NCBI GenBank assembly: GCA_963785755.1
Contig: CAWAXG010000039.1
Location: 186,001 to 250,000 of the forward strand
Length of the DNA stretch: 64,000 nucleotides
Origin: JACCXG01 sp963785755
GTDB lineage: Bacteria > Acidobacteriota > Vicinamibacteria > Vicinamibacterales > 2-12-FULL-66-21
Direction: 5' to 3'
Shown piece after piece: positions 49,505 through 59,360 of the stretch. The notes below the pieces were generated by a model. It did no database searches. It was given only the letters and a program-made list of their open reading frames with translations, and was not told the DNA's origin. The position numbers and the translations under genes are program-made. Every line of letters begins with the position of its first letter. The first letter of the stretch is position 1.

Positions 49505-50629
49505 TTACTTGATGATCCGCACCTGCTTCAGCTCGATGCGCGTCACGGGCTCTTCTCCATTCAGCGCCGCGGATTCAATCGCGTCGACGGTGGCGATCCC
49601 GTCAATCACCCGGCCAAACGCCGTGTACTTTCCGTCGAGCGAGCTCGCGGTCCCGGTGACGAGGAAAAAGGAGGTGGTCGCACTCGCGGGGTCGTCCCCG
49701 TGGGCCATCGAGACGATGCCCTTCACGTGCTTCGTGTCGTTGAATTCCGGCTGCAGTTCCCGCACGAGCTTCTGCTGCCTGTCCGACAGCGGCCCGCGTG
49801 TCTGCAGCCAGCCGGTCTGGACGACGAAACCTTTGACCACGCGGTGAAAGCTGGTGCCGTCGAGCACGCCTGCCGACGCCAGCCGGAGAAAGGCCCGGAC
49901 GTGACCGGGCGCCTTGTCCGGAAAGAACTCGATCGTGATGGGACCTGCCGATGTCTCCAGTACGGCGCGATAGCTGGCGAGCACGGCCGCTGGCTCTGTG
50001 CTGAACGGTTCCGGCTCGGGAGGCGGCGTGTCGCGAATATCGACAGAAACAATCTCGATTCGCTCGGTGACCATGCCGCCCTCGCCGGCCGGCGACTCGG
50101 AGATCTTCTGGACGACGTCCATGCCATCGGACACTCGCCCGAAGATCGTGTATTTGCCGGTGAGCGACGGCTGATCGGTTACGCACACGAAGAACTGCGC
50201 GCCGCCGCTGTCCGGCTTGCCCGGCTGGAGCACGGCAGACACGGCTCCGCGCGTCTGCGGCTCGGCGCCAAGCTCCGCCGCTAGAACGCCGAGACCGCCG
50301 GTCCCATAGAGCTTGGCTTTCGCCGGATCCCTCGTCAGCGGATCGCCTCCCTGGATAATCCCCAGCTTGATCACCCGATGAAACGTCGTCCCCTTGTAGG
50401 CGCCCGCTCGCGCGAGCTTGATGAAGTAGCCGACGTGATTTGGCGCAAGATCCGGCCGCAGATCGATGACGAAGGTCCCGGCCGTCGTGTTGACGACGGC
50501 CTGCTTGTTGGTCATGTCGGCGGTCGTGAGATCGGTCTTGAACGGCGCCGCGGGCTTCGAGCCGGCAGGCTTCTGGGCGTCGGCGCTCAGGAGAAGGGAC
50601 AGGAGGAGGACCACGAAGCTCAGAGGCAT
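49505..50629 (-). CDS. Secreted double-cyclophilin peptidylprolyl isomerase
   Basis: A 374-aa protein with a signal peptide (MPLSFVVLLLSLLLSADA). It contains two cyclophilin-type domains: one around residues 40-205 (GTTFHRVIKLGIIQGGDPL, GGAQFFVCVTDQPSL, FGRVSDGMDVV), the other around 215-370 (GTSFHRVVKGFVVQTGWLQ, SATTSFFLVTGTASSL, FGRVIDGIATV). Both keep the FHR-V active-site arginine; the second has Gln-Thr-Gly in place of the usual QGGDP. The domains are joined by a Pro/Glu linker (PPPEPEPF). Probably assists folding in the periplasm. The gene is followed on the same strand by the PQQ-propeller gene, 135 bp on. Confidence 0.85.
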   Translation of the reverse strand: MPLSFVVLLLSLLLSADAQKPAGSKPAAPFKTDLTTADMTNKQAVVNTTAGTFVIDLRPDLAPNHVGYFIKLARAGAYKGTTFHRVIKLGIIQGGDPLTRDPAKAKLYGTGGLGVLAAELGAEPQTRGAVSAVLQPGKPDSGGAQFFVCVTDQPSLTGKYTIFGRVSDGMDVVQKISESPAGEGGMVTERIEIVSVDIRDTPPPEPEPFSTEPAAVLASYRAVLETSAGPITIEFFPDKAPGHVRAFLRLASAGVLDGTSFHRVVKGFVVQTGWLQTRGPLSDRQQKLVRELQPEFNDTKHVKGIVSMAHGDDPASATTSFFLVTGTASSLDGKYTAFGRVIDGIATVDAIESAALNGEEPVTRIELKQVRIIK

Positions 50630-50654
50630 GGCATGAGTACTTTACTCAAGCTTC

Positions 50655-50729
50655 AGAGGCCCTGTGAGCAGCAACCGGCCGGAGGCCGGTCCGGCGCTTG
50701 GGGGTGGGGCCCCAAGCGCAACAAAGAAA
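50655..50729 (+). repeat. GC-hairpin repeat family, copy 2
   Basis: Part of the 321-bp gene-free stretch 50630-50950. AGCAACCGGCCGGAGGCCGG is followed by a hairpin GCGCTTGGGG/CCCCAAGCGC (near 50694-50719) and by CAACAAAGAAATG. A second copy follows in inverse orientation at 50781, leaving 51 bp between, in which nothing is recognised. Confidence 0.65.
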
Positions 50730-50780
50730 TGCAGACAGAACGCCTCTGCCCAGCACAGAGCTAATTCGATTCACGCGACA

Positions 50781-50878
50781 GCATTTTCTTATTGCTCGCG
50801 GGGCCCCACCCCCGCGAGCTCGCGTGGGGGCCCACCCCCACGCGAAGACCCGGCCTCCGGCCGGGGTGCAGGCATGCT
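50781..50878 (-). repeat. GC-hairpin repeat family, copy 3 (inverse orientation)
   Basis: Read on the minus strand it runs CCGGCCGGAGGCCGG, TCTTCGCGTGGGGGTGGGCC, then GCGAGCAATAAGAAAATG, matching copy 1 at 17592. Two hairpins are contained (CGCGTGGGGG/CCCCCACGCG and GCTCGCGGGG/CCCCGCGAGC). The rest of the 50630-50950 interval (50879-50950) is unremarkable, with no clear promoter for the addB-like gene. Confidence 0.7.
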
Positions 50879-50950
50879 ATCGTCGTCTCGACACTCGCGT
50901 GGCGTGGGTGTAGACGGTGACCCGGCATGGCGTCCGGGGACGGTGAGCGC

Positions 50951-53900
50951 ATGTCCCTCTTTCCTGAATACCAGCTCCGCATCATCGAATCGTCCGAGGC
51001 CGCGCTCCGGCTCGAGGCTGCGCACGAGTGGCTGCTGACGCACGCCGGCCGCGGTGCGGTCATCGTCGGCGCCTCACGCGGGGCGGCGGACGATCTGGCG
51101 CGCTCGGTGGCGAAGATGCGCGGCGGCGCGCTCGGATTGCATCGTTTCAGCTTTACGCAGCTGGCCGCCCATCTCGCGGCGCCGGTGCTGGCGTCGCGGG
51201 GGGCCGTGCCGGTGACCCGCGTCGGGACGGAGGCGGTTGCCGCGCGCGCGACCTTCGAGGCGCAGCACGGCCATGAGCTGACCTACTTCGCACCCGTCGC
51301 GTCGACACCGGGCTTTCCGCGGGCACTGGCCCGGACGCTCAACGAGCTCGCGCTGGCGCGCGTGGGCCCTGACGCGCTGCGCCGCCTGCCGCTCGGCGGT
51401 GCCGATCTCGCGGTGCTGTTCGAGCGTTTCGATGCACAGTTCACCGCGGCCTCAGCGACGGATCGCGCCACGCTGTTCGAGGCTGCGACTGAAGCGGCGG
51501 ATACCTTCAGCGGCCGGCCGCTGCTGATGCTGGACGTCGCGCTCGAATCATCGGTCGAGTTCGCCCTGGCGCAGCATCTCATCGCAAAGGCGGCGCCGGC
51601 GCTCGTGCTGGTGCCCTTCGGCGACCTCGCCACGCTCGAGTACCTGAAGGCGCTTGGCGTCGAACCGGACGTGCGCGCGCCCGTCGCGAGCTCGGACCTG
51701 ACGGCCCTGCGGCGCAACCTCTTCGCGGGGCGGCAGCCGCCGGAACGGGAACCGACCGGCGAAGTGCGCGTCTTCTCGGCGCCGGGCGAGAGCCGGGAGT
51801 GCATCGAGATTGCACGACGCATCCTGCAGGAAGCCCGCGACGGCACGCGCTTCGACGAGATCGCGGTCGCGCTGCGCGCGCCGGCCCACTATGTCGGCCT
51901 GCTCGAGGATGCGTTCGATCGCGCTGGCATTCCAGGCTGGTTCGAGCGCGGCGCGCGACGTCCGCATCCCGGCGGCCGCGCCTTCCTCGCGATCCTCGGC
52001 TGCGCGGTGGAACGGCTGTCCGCGCTCAGGTTTGCGGAATACCTGTCGCTCGGCCAGGTTCCCGATCCCGAGGAAGCCGCCCGCACGCCCGAGCCCTCTG
52101 TGCCCGCCGACGACAGCGTGACGGGGTTTGCGCGAGTCGAGCCGCTACCCGACGAGCCCGAAGCCGACGAGCGAGCCGTGAACACGAACGCCGACGTGGA
52201 AAACGCGGTCGTCGCCGGCGCCCTGCGAGCTCCGTGGCGCTGGGAAAAGCTCATCGTGGACTCGGCTGTGATCGGTGGCAACCCGGAGCGGTGGCGACGC
52301 CGGCTGCGTGGCCTGCGCGGCGAGTACCGACGAGCAGTTGCGGGAAGCGCAGCGCGAGGATCCGGAGTCGGCGCGGGCCGGTCAGCTGGAGAGAGATCTC
52401 GCCAACCTCGCACACCTGACCAGCTTCGCGCTGCCGGTGATCGAGACGCTCGCGTCGTGGCCGCGGGCCGCGACCTGGGGCGAGTGGCTCGAACGGTTCG
52501 GCGATCTTGCGCCCCGGGTGCTTCGACGCCCGGGACGAGTCAAGCGGGTGCTCGACGAGCTGCGGCCGATGTCCGCGATCGGCCCGGTCACGCTCGAAGA
52601 GGCCCGCAACATCCTGGCGGAACGGCTGCGAACGCTCGACGAACAGCCGCCGGCCAACCGCTTCGGCTGTGTGTTCGTTGGCACGCCGCAGCAGCTCCGC
52701 GGGCGGGTATTCAAAGTGGTGTTCGTGCCGTCGCTGGCCGAACGTCTGTTCCCCCAGACGCCGCGCGAAGATCCGATGTTGCTGGACGTCGAGATGCGCA
52801 CGCCGCTCGGCGCCGGCCTCTTCGTTCAGGAAGACCGGCTCAAGAACGAGCGCCTGATGCTCCGGCTGGCTGTGGGTGCGGCCACGTCGAGGCTGTGGCT
52901 CTCCTATCCGCGGCTCGACGTCAGCGGGGCGCGCCCACGTGTGCCGTCGTTCTACATGCTCGACGTCATGCGCGCGGTGACGGGAAAAATCCCCAATCAT
53001 GAGGCGCTGCAGCGCGACGCGGCGCAGCAGGGTGGCGCCAGGCTCGACTGGCCGGCGCCGGCGGACCCGGCGCAGGCGATCGACGAAGTCGAACACGACC
53101 TGTCGACGCTGCGCGAGCTGATTGGCCATCCAGATCGCCCAGCGGTGCGCGGACACGCCCACTACCTGCTTGGACTCAACGATTCACTGCGGCGTTCAGT
53201 GATTCGCCGCTGGGCCCGCGCGCAGTCGCGCTGGCGCGCGCAGGATGGCCTCGTCGTCCTGAGCGACGCGATCAGGCCGATGCTGGCGACGCAGCGGCTG
53301 GGCGCGCGGCCTGTACTCGGTGTCCGCGCTGCAGAAGTTCACGCTGTGCCCGTATCAGTTCGCGCTGTCAGCGATCTACCGGCTCCAGCCGAATCAGGAG
53401 CCCGAGCCGCTGCAGCGCCTCGACCCGCTGACCAAGGGATCGATCTTCCACGAAGTCCAGGCGGTCTTCTTCAGGGCGATGCGCGACGCTGGAAAGCTGC
53501 CCGTCAACGCCGCGGGTGTAACCGATGCGCTCGGCATCCTCGAAGGGGTACTGGCCACAGTCGCCGAGAAGTACGAAGAGAAGCTGGCGCCGGCCATCCC
53601 CCGCGTCTGGTCCGACGAGATCGCCGCGATCGGTCGGGATCTTCGGGTCTGGGTGAGAAGGCTGCCTGAGGCCGCGGGGTGGACGCCAACGCACTTCGAG
53701 TACAGCTTCGGGCTGTCAGACGAGGGGCGTGACGAGCGCAGCGTCGCCGAGCCTGTCCAGATCGATGGCCGGTTCATCCTTCGCGGTTCGATCGACGTGA
53801 TCGAGTCGAAGGAGGGAACCGGCGAGCTCCGCATCACTGATCACAAGACGGGCCGCAACCGCACGACGCCGCGCACCGTCATCGGCGGCGGCGCCACACT

Positions 53901-54222
53901 CCAGCCAGTCATCTATGGACTCGCGGTCGAAAAGCTGCTCGGCAAGCCGGTCAGCGGCGGCCGTTTGTTCTATTGCACGGCTGCCGGGGGGTTCACCGAT
54001 CACCCGGTGCCGTTGTCCGAGGCCAATCGGCGCGCCGGTCTCGAGGCGCTCGAGATCATCGACCGCGCCATCGAGCTGGGGTTTCTGCCGCCGGCGCCAG
54101 CGGAGCGTGCCTGCACGTGGTGCGATTTCCGTCCGGTCTGCGGCCCCGACGCACCGCTCCACTTGCGCCGCAAGCCGGCCGAGTCGATCGGCGACCTCAC
54201 CTCGCTGCGAGGGATGCCGTGA
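50951..54222 (+). CDS. addB: AddB-like nuclease/helicase subunit, two small frameshifts
   Basis: A protein of about 1,090 aa when repaired, followed by its partner. The N-terminal half resembles the inactive-helicase part of AddB (VVFVPSLAERLFPQ, LMLRLAVGAATSRLWLSYPRLD). The C-terminal part is a PD-(D/E)XK nuclease: RGSIDVIESKEGTGELRITDHKTGRN, with the catalytic Asp and Lys near 53840. Iron-sulfur ligands are a Cys in LCPYQF (near 53349) and the CTWCDFRPVCG cluster (near 54110-54145). Two extra bases break the frame: GAGTAC[C]GAC at about 52328 and CCT[G]TACTCG at 53313; both sit at GTAC. The start is ambiguous between 50927 and 50951; GGTGAG before the latter is slightly better. Confidence 0.78.
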
Positions 54223-54230
54223 GCCGCCTT

Positions 54231-54301
54231 CGCTCGGACGATTCGTCGTCGAGCTTCGGCGCGCAGGCCCTCGCTCGGACGATTCGTCGTCGAGCTACGG
54301 C
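54231..54301. repeat. Two 30-bp direct repeats between addB and addA
   Basis: CGCTCGGACGATTCGTCGTC at 54231-54250, continuing GAGCTTCGGC, recurs at 54272-54291 with one changed base in the tail (GAGCTACGGC). Each copy contains the near-palindrome GACGATTCGTC. They fill the gap between the addB stop and the preferred addA start, so the open frame through them is probably not translated. Confidence 0.7.
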
Positions 54302-54317
54302 AGGCTCTGGCTCCGAG

Positions 54318-57300
54318 ATGAAGGCTGACGGCCGCGCGCGGCACCTGATCGCGACCGCGCTCGACGAGACGCTGGTCGTCGAGGCCGCTGCCGGTACCGG
54401 CAAGACGACCGAGCTCGTGGGCCGCATCGTTCGCATCCTCGCGGAAGGACGCGCCACGGTCGACAAGATCGCCGCCGTGACCTTCACGGAAAAAGCCGCG
54501 GGCGAGCTCAAGCTGCGATTGCGCGAACGTCTCGATCGTGAGCGGACCGCAGTCGCAAGCGGGGCCGCCCGCGGTCTGCTCGATGCCGCGCTGACCAGGC
54601 TGGAAGAAGCCCACATCAGCACCATCCATGGATTCTGCGCCGAGCTCCTCCGCGAGCGGCCGGTGGAGGCCCGCATCGACCCGCTCTTCGAGGTCCTGAC
54701 CGAGCCTGCGGCGGCGCGGCTGTTCGACGACGCGTTCGGACGCTGGTTGCAGGAGCAGCTCGCCGATCCGCCGGCAGGCGTCAGGCGTGCGCTTCGTCGC
54801 ACGGCGTTCGGCGGCGACAATGGTCCGATCGATCGTCTTCGCAACGCGGCGTGGGAGTTGACCGGGTGGCGCGACTTCACCGGCGACTGGACCAGGAACC
54901 CGTTCGATCGCGAGCAGGAGATCGCCGCCACGGTCGCCCTGCTGCATGAAGTCGCCGACCTCACCCGCGATCCGGCATCACGCAACGATCCGCTCTGCAC
55001 GAGCACCGAGCCGGTGCGGCGTCTCAGCGATGAGATCGGCCTGCAGGAGCGGTTCGGCGATGCCGGCATCCCCGACTACGACGGCTGGGAAGCGGGGCTG
55101 GTCGATCTGTCGCGCGACCGCGTGCTCGGAAACATCCGCCACGGCCGTGGCGCCCTCTACAAGAAGGGCGTACGGCGAGACGAGGTGCTGAGCGCGGTGG
55201 AGCAGCTGCGATCGCGCCTGGATCAGTTCCGGATGGATGCCGATGCCGACCTCGCGGCGCTGCTGCAGCGTGAGCTCCGCGGGGCGACGACGCGATACGA
55301 AGGCCTGAAAGACGCGGCGGGAGTCCTGGATTTCCTCGATCTGCTGGTACGCGCCCGTGACCTCGTACGCGGCAACCCGATGGTCCGGCGAGGCTTCCAG
55401 CAGCGCTTCACCCACATCTTCGTCGACGAGTTCCAGGACACCGACCCGCTGCAGGCCGAGATCCTGCTGCTGCTCGCGGCCGACAACGAGGCCGAGACGG
55501 ACTGGCGGCGTGTCCGGCCAGTCCCGGGACGCCTGTTCCTGGTTGGCGATCCGAAACAGTCGATCTACCGGTTCCGTCGCGCTGACGTCGGGATATACCG
55601 CGAGGTGTCGAAGCAGCTCGAAGCGCACGGCGCGCGCCTGCTGCAACTGAACACCAGCTTCCGGAGCGTGCCCGAGATCCAGGCATGCGTGAACGCCGCC
55701 TTCGCGCCGGTCCTCACCGGCGACGAGGTCACTCTGCAGGCACCCTATGTTCCACTGGCTCCCGATCGTGGACCCCTGCCGAATCAGCCGGCCGTCGTCG
55801 TCCTGCCAGTACCGTCGCCCTACGCGACCAGATACGTGTCGGGCGTGGCCATCGAAAAATCACTGCCCGGCGCCGTCGGCGCGATGGTCGACTGGATTCT
55901 CAACCAGAGCGGCTGGCAGGTCACCGAGCGCAGCGGCACCGCACCGGTCGGCGTGGCGGCGAAGCACGTGTGTCTGCTGTTCCGCCGCTTCGTCAGCTGG
56001 CAGACGGATGTGACCAGGCCGTACGTCGAGGCGCTCGAGGCGCGTGGTATCCCTCACGTGCTGGTCGGGGGCCGCGCCTTTCACGAGCGCGAAGAGATCG
56101 AGGCGATCCGCGCGGCGCTCGCCGCGGTCGAGTGGCCGGACGACGAGCTGTCGGTGTTTGCGACGCTGCGTGGACCGTTCTTCGCGATCCCGGACGAGGA
56201 CCTGCTCGACTGGGCCTACCGCTTCCGCCGCCCGACCGAGAAGGGCTTCCGGCGACACCCGTTTCATCCCCATCGCATTCCCGAGATCTTCGTCCGCGAT
56301 ACGCCCCCGGACGTCGAACACCTGCGGCCGATCGCCGGCGCGCTCCAGCTTCTGCGCAACCTGCACCGCCATCGCAACAGCGTGTTCGCCGACCGCGACG
56401 ACGCCCGCGAGTGGGGCGGCGCCTCAGGCGTGCTGCACGAGCTGCTGCGCGCGACCCGCGCGCACGTCGGCTTCGCGCTGAGGATCGGCGGCGAGCAGGC
56501 GCTCGCCAACGTGCTGCACGTCGCGGAGCTCGCCCGGCAGTACGAGCTCGGCGGCGGCATCTCGTTTCGAGGCTTCGTCGAGGAGCTGCGGGTGGCAGCA
56601 GATACCGCGCAGGCAGCCGAGGCGCCAATTCTCGAGGAGGACAGCGACGGCGTCCGGATGATGACGGTGCACAAGGCCAAGGGCCTCGAGTTTCCGATCG
56701 TGATCCTGGTCGATCTGACCTGCAAGCTCTCGCGCCCGGACGCGGGGCGATGGATCGATCCGGCCGGCCAGGTGTGCGCCATCAAGCTCGCGGGCTGGGC
56801 GCCGACCGATCTGCTTCTGCACGGCGGTATCGAGGCCGCTCGCGATCGCGCCGAAGGACAGCGGCTGGCGTACGTCGCCGCCACGCGGGCCCGCGACGTG
56901 CTGATCGTCCCGGCGATCGGCGACGAAGTCTACGATGGCGGCTGGCTCGATCCGCTCATGCCGGCGGTCTACCCGTCACTCTCCGATCGCCGCAAGCCGG
57001 CGGCCGCGATCGGCTGTCCGGCATTCCCCTCGAAGGACACCGTCCTGACACGCCCCGATGGCGATCCCGCGCGCGCCACGACCGTCGCACCGGGATCGTT
57101 CTCGTTCTCGGGCACACCAGTCGCCGGTTCTCCAGTCCCGAGTCCCGAGTCCCGAGCCCCGAGCGAGTATCTCGTAACGTGGTGGGATCCGCGCGTGCTC
57201 GCGCTCGACGCGGGCTCGTCGTTCGGCCTCCGCCGCGACGATCTGATCGCGAAGGACGGTGACCCTGCCGGATCCAGTCAGCGCCTCGCCGCCTATCGTC

Positions 57301-57914
57301 AGTGGCAGTCGGCGCGGGCGGCAGCCATCGCCGGCGCGCGGCAGCCGTCGATCACCGCACGGACCGTGACACAGATGGCGGCGGATCGCGAGCTGCCGCT
57401 GCTCGACCTTCAGGACGTCAACATCGAGGTCGTCGACGTCCCCCGCGTGCCCGGGCGCCCGTTCGGGCCGCGATTCGGCACGCTCGTCCATACAACGCTC
57501 GCGACAGTGACGCTCGATGCCGACGAAGCGACGGTCCGCCGCGTGGCGACGACCCAGGGACGCATCCTGCTGGGATCGGGAGAAGGGGTCGAGGAGGAAG
57601 TCTACGCGGTCGCCGAAGCCGTCATGGCGGTGCTCCGTCATCCGCTCTTCGACCAGGTCCGCGCGGCCGAAAGGGCGCAGCGATGTTTTCGCGAGCTGCC
57701 GCTCATCTGGCATGACCCGGCCGGCGTGTTGACCGAAGGCACCATCGACCTCGCCTTCGAGGACGGCGACGGCAGCATTGTCGTGCTCGACTTCAAGACC
57801 GATCGGGAGCTCGACACCGACATGGAGCGCTACCGGCGGCAGCTCGCGATTTATTGCCAGGCGCTAGCCGAGCTGAGAGGTCAGGCCACCCGCGGGATTC
57901 TCATGCGGGTATAG
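54318..57914 (+). CDS. addA: AddA-like helicase-nuclease
   Basis: A protein of about 1,198 aa of the UvrD/RecB superfamily. Motifs in order: AAAGTGKTTELVGR (Walker A, residues 23-36), VTFTEKAAGELK, HISTIHGFCAELLR, FVDEFQDTDPLQAEI (motif II), VGDPKQSIYRFRRADV (motif III), TVHKAKGLEFPIVILVDL (V), LAYVAATRARDVLIV (VI). The C-terminal nuclease has GTIDLAFEDGDGSIVVLDFKT (Asp and Lys of PD-(D/E)XK). With AddB it resects double-strand breaks to start homologous recombination. The ATG at 54318 was chosen over a GTG at 54219 that overlaps the addB stop, because the direct repeats lie between. A heptad GC array is embedded in the reading frame near 57133, giving a PSPESRAPSE linker. Confidence 0.85.
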   Translation: MKADGRARHLIATALDETLVVEAAAGTGKTTELVGRIVRILAEGRATVDKIAAVTFTEKAAGELKLRLRERLDRERTAVASGAARGLLDAALTRLEEAHISTIHGFCAELLRERPVEARIDPLFEVLTEPAAARLFDDAFGRWLQEQLADPPAGVRRALRRTAFGGDNGPIDRLRNAAWELTGWRDFTGDWTRNPFDREQEIAATVALLHEVADLTRDPASRNDPLCTSTEPVRRLSDEIGLQERFGDAGIPDYDGWEAGLVDLSRDRVLGNIRHGRGALYKKGVRRDEVLSAVEQLRSRLDQFRMDADADLAALLQRELRGATTRYEGLKDAAGVLDFLDLLVRARDLVRGNPMVRRGFQQRFTHIFVDEFQDTDPLQAEILLLLAADNEAETDWRRVRPVPGRLFLVGDPKQSIYRFRRADVGIYREVSKQLEAHGARLLQLNTSFRSVPEIQACVNAAFAPVLTGDEVTLQAPYVPLAPDRGPLPNQPAVVVLPVPSPYATRYVSGVAIEKSLPGAVGAMVDWILNQSGWQVTERSGTAPVGVAAKHVCLLFRRFVSWQTDVTRPYVEALEARGIPHVLVGGRAFHEREEIEAIRAALAAVEWPDDELSVFATLRGPFFAIPDEDLLDWAYRFRRPTEKGFRRHPFHPHRIPEIFVRDTPPDVEHLRPIAGALQLLRNLHRHRNSVFADRDDAREWGGASGVLHELLRATRAHVGFALRIGGEQALANVLHVAELARQYELGGGISFRGFVEELRVAADTAQAAEAPILEEDSDGVRMMTVHKAKGLEFPIVILVDLTCKLSRPDAGRWIDPAGQVCAIKLAGWAPTDLLLHGGIEAARDRAEGQRLAYVAATRARDVLIVPAIGDEVYDGGWLDPLMPAVYPSLSDRRKPAAAIGCPAFPSKDTVLTRPDGDPARATTVAPGSFSFSGTPVAGSPVPSPESRAPSEYLVTWWDPRVLALDAGSSFGLRRDDLIAKDGDPAGSSQRLAAYRQWQSARAAAIAGARQPSITARTVTQMAADRELPLLDLQDVNIEVVDVPRVPGRPFGPRFGTLVHTTLATVTLDADEATVRRVATTQGRILLGSGEGVEEEVYAVAEAVMAVLRHPLFDQVRAAERAQRCFRELPLIWHDPAGVLTEGTIDLAFEDGDGSIVVLDFKTDRELDTDMERYRRQLAIYCQALAELRGQATRGILMRV
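57133..57165. repeat. G3N4 heptad array inside the addA reading frame
   Basis: GTCCCGAGTCCCGAGTCCCG plus GAGCCCCGAG, four units of 7 bp. The array is translated as part of a SPVPSPESRAPSE linker without breaking the frame. It is identical in type to the intergenic arrays at 36261 and 12817, which lie outside genes. Confidence 0.65.
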
Positions 57915-57925
57915 GTCTGCCGCGC

Positions 57926-58077
57926 GTTAACTCCCAACCTCCAACTTCCAACTCCCAAGGCGAGATGTTCGTACCTTCCGGGTGAATAGGCGGCGACCTC
58001 TCCGATCGCAACGAATTTCACCCCAATCTCTCGAACCGCTCGCCTTGGGAGTTGGGAATTGGAGGTTGGGAGTTGAC
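57926..58077. repeat. 152-bp palindromic element with heptad arms (element A)
   Basis: The left arm (57926-57964) starts GTTAACTCCCAACCTCC and ends AAGGCGAG; the right arm (58039-58077) is its inverse and ends GGGAGTTGAC. About 36 of 39 positions match. Inside, GTTCG pairs with CGAAC and GGGTGAA with TTCACCC, so the pairing continues toward the centre. The element starts 11 bp after the addA stop and ends 8 bp before the stop of the convergent permease gene, filling the whole gap. Its size and organisation match the element at 42075. Confidence 0.75.
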
Positions 58078-58085
58078 GCGGTTCT

Positions 58086-59360
58086 TTACTCGTAATGAAG
58101 AGCCTTGACCGGATCGAGCGAGGCGGCGCGCGCGGCAGGATACAGCCCGAAGATCAGCCCGATCGCGACCGAGACGAAGAACGCGAGCACGATCGACCAG
58201 GTCGTCACGATCGTCGACCACCCGGCCAGATAGCCGATGAGCTGTGACAGGCCGACACCCATCAGCACGCCCATCACGCCGCCGGCCAGCGAGATGATCG
58301 TCGTCTCGATCAGGAACTGACGGATGACATCGCGGCGCTTCGCGCCGATGGCGCGGCGGACGCCGATCTCGCGCGTGCGTTCCATCACGCTGGCCAGCAT
58401 GATGTTCATGATCCCGATGCCGCCGACCAGCAGCGAGATCGAGGCGATGGCCACCATGACCATCTCGAAGATGCGCTGGGTGCGGCGCTGTTCGGCGAGC
58501 AGCTCCGCCGGCGACACGATCGTGAAGTCGCCCGCCTCGCGATGCGCGACGTTCAACAGGCCGCGGAGCAGGGCGGAAGACGCCGGGATGTCGTCGGCGG
58601 AGCGCATCTGCAGGTAGATGCCGTCGATCTCGTCCTTCTGCCGGGTCTGACCGTCTTCGATCCTGAAGATCGCCGCGTAGAGGGGCACGTAAATCAGGTT
58701 GTTGCGATCCTGCGCCGGGATGCCGGCGACGTCGGTCTGCGCCGTCAGCATCGGACCGGCGACGCCAATTACCTGGAACCACTGTTCGTTCACCTTCAAG
58801 TAGCGTCCGATGGGGTCATCGGTCCCGAACAAGGCGGCGGCCGCCGCCTCACCCAGTACCGCGACCGGGGCCGCGTTGGCCGTCTCGGCATCGTCGAAGA
58901 ACCGGCCGTTCACGACCTGAAGATTCGCGATGGTCGTGTAGGCGGGGCTCACGCCGTACACGATGGGCGAATCACCCTGCGGTTTCGGCAGGAGCTTGGA
59001 CGGCGTGAATCGTTTCCGCGCCGTCGTCGCGGTCACCCCTTCCAGGTTCGCCTGAATGATGCGGTAGTCCTGGAAATTGAGGCCGGCCGAGAGCTTGCGG
59101 ATCTTCTGCAGCGTCTGCTGATCGGGGGCTTCGCGCGACTCGACGATCAGATTGCGTACGCCGAGCTGCTCGATGAAGGCCATGACCTCCTGCTGCGCGC
59201 CGGCGCCGATCGACAGCATCGCGACGACGGCCGCGACGCCGAAGATCATCCCCATCATGGTGAGCAGGGAGCGGAGCTTGTGGGCACGGAGATTCTCGAA
59301 CCCCATCCGCAGATCGGGCAGGAAATCCGCGTAGCGTCCGACCGCTGGAATGACGGTCAC
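58086..59360 (-). CDS. MacB-like ABC transporter permease
   Basis: A 424-aa permease with the MacB layout: helix 1 near residues 30-50 (MMGMIFGVAAVVAMLSIGAG), a periplasmic MacB core domain (GVRNLIVESREAPDQQT...), and a C-terminal FtsX block with IASISLLVGGIGIMNIMLASVMERTREIGVRRAIGAKRRDVI. MacB normally pairs with an ATPase and a MacA adaptor to drive export of toxins, antibiotics or siderophores. The start is a GTG that overlaps the stop of the adaptor gene upstream by 4 nt. No ATP-binding subunit gene is found after it or before the adaptors, so the ATPase must be encoded elsewhere. Confidence 0.88.
   Translation of the reverse strand: MTVIPAVGRYADFLPDLRMGFENLRAHKLRSLLTMMGMIFGVAAVVAMLSIGAGAQQEVMAFIEQLGVRNLIVESREAPDQQTLQKIRKLSAGLNFQDYRIIQANLEGVTATTARKRFTPSKLLPKPQGDSPIVYGVSPAYTTIANLQVVNGRFFDDAETANAAPVAVLGEAAAAALFGTDDPIGRYLKVNEQWFQVIGVAGPMLTAQTDVAGIPAQDRNNLIYVPLYAAIFRIEDGQTRQKDEIDGIYLQMRSADDIPASSALLRGLLNVAHREAGDFTIVSPAELLAEQRRTQRIFEMVMVAIASISLLVGGIGIMNIMLASVMERTREIGVRRAIGAKRRDVIRQFLIETTIISLAGGVMGVLMGVGLSQLIGYLAGWSTIVTTWSIVLAFFVSVAIGLIFGLYPAARAASLDPVKALHYE

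Noticed and set aside
57926..58077. Insertion sequence
   Set aside because: The element is only 152 bp, carries no ORF, and no transposase gene is in the window; MITE-like is the furthest claim I can support.
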